Source of the DNA: Methanosarcinales archaeon
GTDB lineage: Archaea; Halobacteriota; Methanosarcinia; Methanosarcinales; Methanogasteraceae
Assembly: GCA_030609345.1 (NCBI GenBank)
Contig: JAUWCK010000058.1
Coordinates: forward strand, 1-6,863
DNA length: 6,863 nt
Direction: 5' to 3'
In this document: in pieces, positions 5,070 to 6,863 of the stretch
Layout: each line of letters opens with the position of its first letter
Position numbering within the stretch: the first letter of the stretch is position 1
Notes under the pieces: model-generated
The model's input: only the letters and a program-made list of their open reading frames with translations
What the model was told of the DNA's origin: nothing
Database searches by the model: none
Position numbers and translations under genes: made by a program

Positions 5070-6625
5070 GGGAATGCACCTCCTGCGGGTACATGAATTC
5101 CTCCTATCGGCAGAACATCACCGCTCATGATGAAATAGTCCGCGGTGGTGTGCATCATGTCTATAATCGGCGCTGGATAGATGCCGAGTATCACAAAGAT
5201 GATTACCCAGACTGCAAGCGGTAAGAACTCAAACCACTTGATCTCCTTGACGTCTCCGAGGTACTCGTTGTACGGACCAAACATCGTTCGCTGCACAGCC
5301 CATAGATGGTAGCCGGCAGTAAACGGAATGCTGATCGCGGCAAGCGCCACGAAGATTGGCATCGTGTGGTAGCTTCCCGAAAGTATTCCGAACTCTGCCA
5401 CAAATCCACTGCAGAGCGGAAGACCCAGTGATGCGAAGAATCCTGCAACCATGAGGATCGCCAGTTTCGGCATCTTCTTGGTGAGTCCGCCAAGGTCATC
5501 GATGATCCTTGTGTGCGTATGATGCTCGATCACACCGCAGCAGCCGAAGAGCACGCATGTGATGATCCCGTGTGAGAACATCTGGAACATTGCTCCTGTG
5601 TGCGCCACGACTCTGGCTGGATCCATTCCTGCAAGAACGCTTGCTGCAACACCGAGGGAGATGAATCCCATGTGCCCGATACTCGAGAATGCAACAAGCT
5701 TCTTCAAGTCCTTCTGTGCGAGTGCAGCAAACGGACTGTAAAGAATGCTTACCAGTCCGAATAACGCGATCAGGTAGATGAACCACGTGGATGCAACTCC
5801 CATCATCGGCAACAGTACCCGGAAGAGTCCGTAGCCGCCCATCTTCAAAAGGACGCCTGCCAGGATGATACTTCCGATCGTTGGCGCCTCAACGTGCGCA
5901 TCAGGAAGCCATGTGTGGAATGGTACCGACGGCATCTTCACCATGAATCCGAACATGATTGTTACGAAGATGAAGTCGAGCCAGAACTGGCTGATCGGAA
6001 GAATTCCGTCCTTGTATGCGTTAACCAGCGTCGGTATATCGAATGTGTAGATCCCTGTCGAAGCTCCGTAGAAGTAGTACAGCGCAAATATCCCGAGCAT
6101 CATCAGAACGCTTGCGATATGCGTGTAAATCAGGAACTTGATCGCAGAGTAGTCCTTTCTGGGTCCGCCCCATATTCCGATCAAGAAGAACATCGGCAGA
6201 AGCGTCAGTTCCCAGAATACGTAGAACATGAAGAAGTCCAGCGACACAAATACGCCGATCAATGTCAGGTCCATCAAGAGGAGGAGTGCAAAGAACTGGT
6301 TCGGTCTCTTGCTCTCTGTCCACGAGAATATCGTACAGAAGGCGCAGACGATTGTTGCCAGTATCACCATCGGCAGACTGATGCCGTCCACACCGACGTG
6401 ATAGCCGATGCCTATCGATGGCATCCATGTTCCGGATTCCTCAAACGCATAATGCGTAACCGTACTGAAGTTTGCATCGTACATCAGGTACATCAATATC
6501 GCGATTGCGAGCGCACCAAACGACGATACGAGTGCAACGCCTCTTGCCTGTGCTGTGGTCTTTGTGAGCAGGGATAGTATCGCTCCTGCGAGCAATACCA
6601 GCATGAGGATCGTTATTAATCCCAT
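5063..6625 (-). CDS. fpoM: F420H2/NADH dehydrogenase-type subunit M (antiporter-like)
   Basis: A 520-residue polytopic membrane protein of the NuoM/FpoM family, slightly longer than E. coli NuoM (509). It is an antiporter-like, proton-translocating subunit of the membrane arm. Conserved channel residues are E139 in YVFWELTLLP, K230 in FMVKMPSVPFHTWLPDAH, K261 in LLKMGGYG and E411 in GFVAEFG, the Glu-Lys-Lys-Glu set that distinguishes M from N. Other signatures are YHVGVDGIS (75-83), DLKKLVAFSSIGHMG (306-320) and HTRIIDDLGGL (371-381). The ATG at 6625 lies one base after the L stop, with AGGAGGG upstream in the end of the L gene. Nothing looks truncated or frameshifted. Whether the electron donor is F420H2 or NADH cannot be read from this subunit. 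Confidence 0.94.
   Translation of the reverse strand: MGLITILMLVLLAGAILSLLTKTTAQARGVALVSSFGALAIAILMYLMYDANFSTVTHYAFEESGTWMPSIGIGYHVGVDGISLPMVILATIVCAFCTIFSWTESKRPNQFFALLLLMDLTLIGVFVSLDFFMFYVFWELTLLPMFFLIGIWGGPRKDYSAIKFLIYTHIASVLMMLGIFALYYFYGASTGIYTFDIPTLVNAYKDGILPISQFWLDFIFVTIMFGFMVKMPSVPFHTWLPDAHVEAPTIGSIILAGVLLKMGGYGLFRVLLPMMGVASTWFIYLIALFGLVSILYSPFAALAQKDLKKLVAFSSIGHMGFISLGVAASVLAGMDPARVVAHTGAMFQMFSHGIITCVLFGCCGVIEHHTHTRIIDDLGGLTKKMPKLAILMVAGFFASLGLPLCSGFVAEFGILSGSYHTMPIFVALAAISIPFTAGYHLWAVQRTMFGPYNEYLGDVKEIKWFEFLPLAVWVIIFVILGIYPAPIIDMMHTTADYFIMSGDVLPIGGIHVPAGGAFPW
5077..5084 (-). promoter_or_regulatory. Near-consensus Shine-Dalgarno of the N subunit gene
   Basis: AGGAGGTG lies seven bases before the ATG at 5069, inside the last codons of the M gene. 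It fixes the start and indicates independent loading of the N gene despite the 7-base overlap. Confidence 0.7.
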
Positions 6626-6626
6626 G

Positions 6627-6863
6627 TTATAGCCCTCCTCTGAACATAATGACCAGTATCATCAACATGCTCACCCCAAAGATAACCGCGGGTGCGTAGT
6701 TCTGGACAACACCGGTCTGAAGCTTCCGTGAGACCTGTCCTGACTGGATCGTAATCCAGCTCAGTAGATTGACCACGCCGTCGATTACATACCTGTCGAG
6801 CACATCCCAGAACGTGAAGACCGTCATGATGATCTTCTCTGCGATGATGTCCTTGAAGAGGTA
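6627..6863 (-). CDS. fpoL: Dehydrogenase-type subunit L, C-terminal fragment
   Basis: The last 78 codons of a gene that begins beyond the right edge. The sequence has the NuoL/FpoL C-terminal pattern: a partly amphipathic segment (FWDVLDRYVIDGVVN), the signature RKLQTGVVQNYA, then a final membrane helix (VIFGVSMLMILVIMF) ending in GGL. In the family this part follows the long lateral helix that clamps the membrane arm. It sits immediately upstream of the M gene with a one-base gap, the usual L-M-N order. Identification rests on the short tail plus context. Confidence 0.87.
   Translation of the reverse strand, partial: YLFKDIIAEKIIMTVFTFWDVLDRYVIDGVVNLLSWITIQSGQVSRKLQTGVVQNYAPAVIFGVSMLMILVIMFRGGL

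Noticed and set aside
5894..6577. Plus-strand open frame of 227 codons
   Set aside because: It lies wholly antisense to the well-conserved M subunit gene.

Overview
The window joins two unlike regions, and every gene that can be supported lies on the minus strand. Reading in the direction of transcription (right to left), it begins in the last 78 codons of a NuoL/FpoL-type antiporter-like subunit. Complete M and N subunits of a complex-I-type dehydrogenase follow (about 6863 to 3576), then two small soluble genes that I do not recognise (3571 to 2874). The block is tightly packed: a 1-base gap, a 7-base overlap, a 4-base gap, and a stop codon lying inside the next gene's Shine-Dalgarno. It ends at a clear hairpin plus T-tract (2860 to 2817).

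The L-M-N order, the style of the proteins and the two short genes where methanogens carry fpoO suggest a euryarchaeon (methanogenic, methane- or alkane-oxidising, or Archaeoglobus-like) and an F420H2 dehydrogenase (Fpo/Fqo). This is inference. The catalytic and input-module genes lie outside the window, so a bacterial Nuo cluster is not formally excluded.

Left of the terminator, 2816 to 2369 is an intergenic stretch with no convincing gene. It holds a repeat copy and a possible archaeal TATA box. Next comes an accessory island: a 350-residue RelA/SpoT-domain nucleotide synthetase-like protein (2368 to 1316); a second repeat copy; a 93-residue chimeric remnant that starts like a PIN-domain toxin and ends like the tail of a DNA methyltransferase (1195 to 914); a 95-residue MNT-type nucleotidyltransferase (917 to 630); and a RhuM-family protein running off the left edge (637 to 1). 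The last three overlap by 4 and 8 bases and look co-transcribed.

The RelA/SpoT gene is bracketed by two direct repeats of 52 bases (45 of 52 identical, no gaps), spaced 1236 bases apart, which makes it look like an exchangeable cassette. The island reads as a patchwork of toxin-antitoxin and defence-type genes next to a core respiratory operon, with at least one deletion scar. The most interesting items are the repeat-flanked RelA/SpoT cassette, the coupled nucleotidyltransferase-RhuM pair with no visible HEPN partner, and the two unknown genes closing the dehydrogenase operon.
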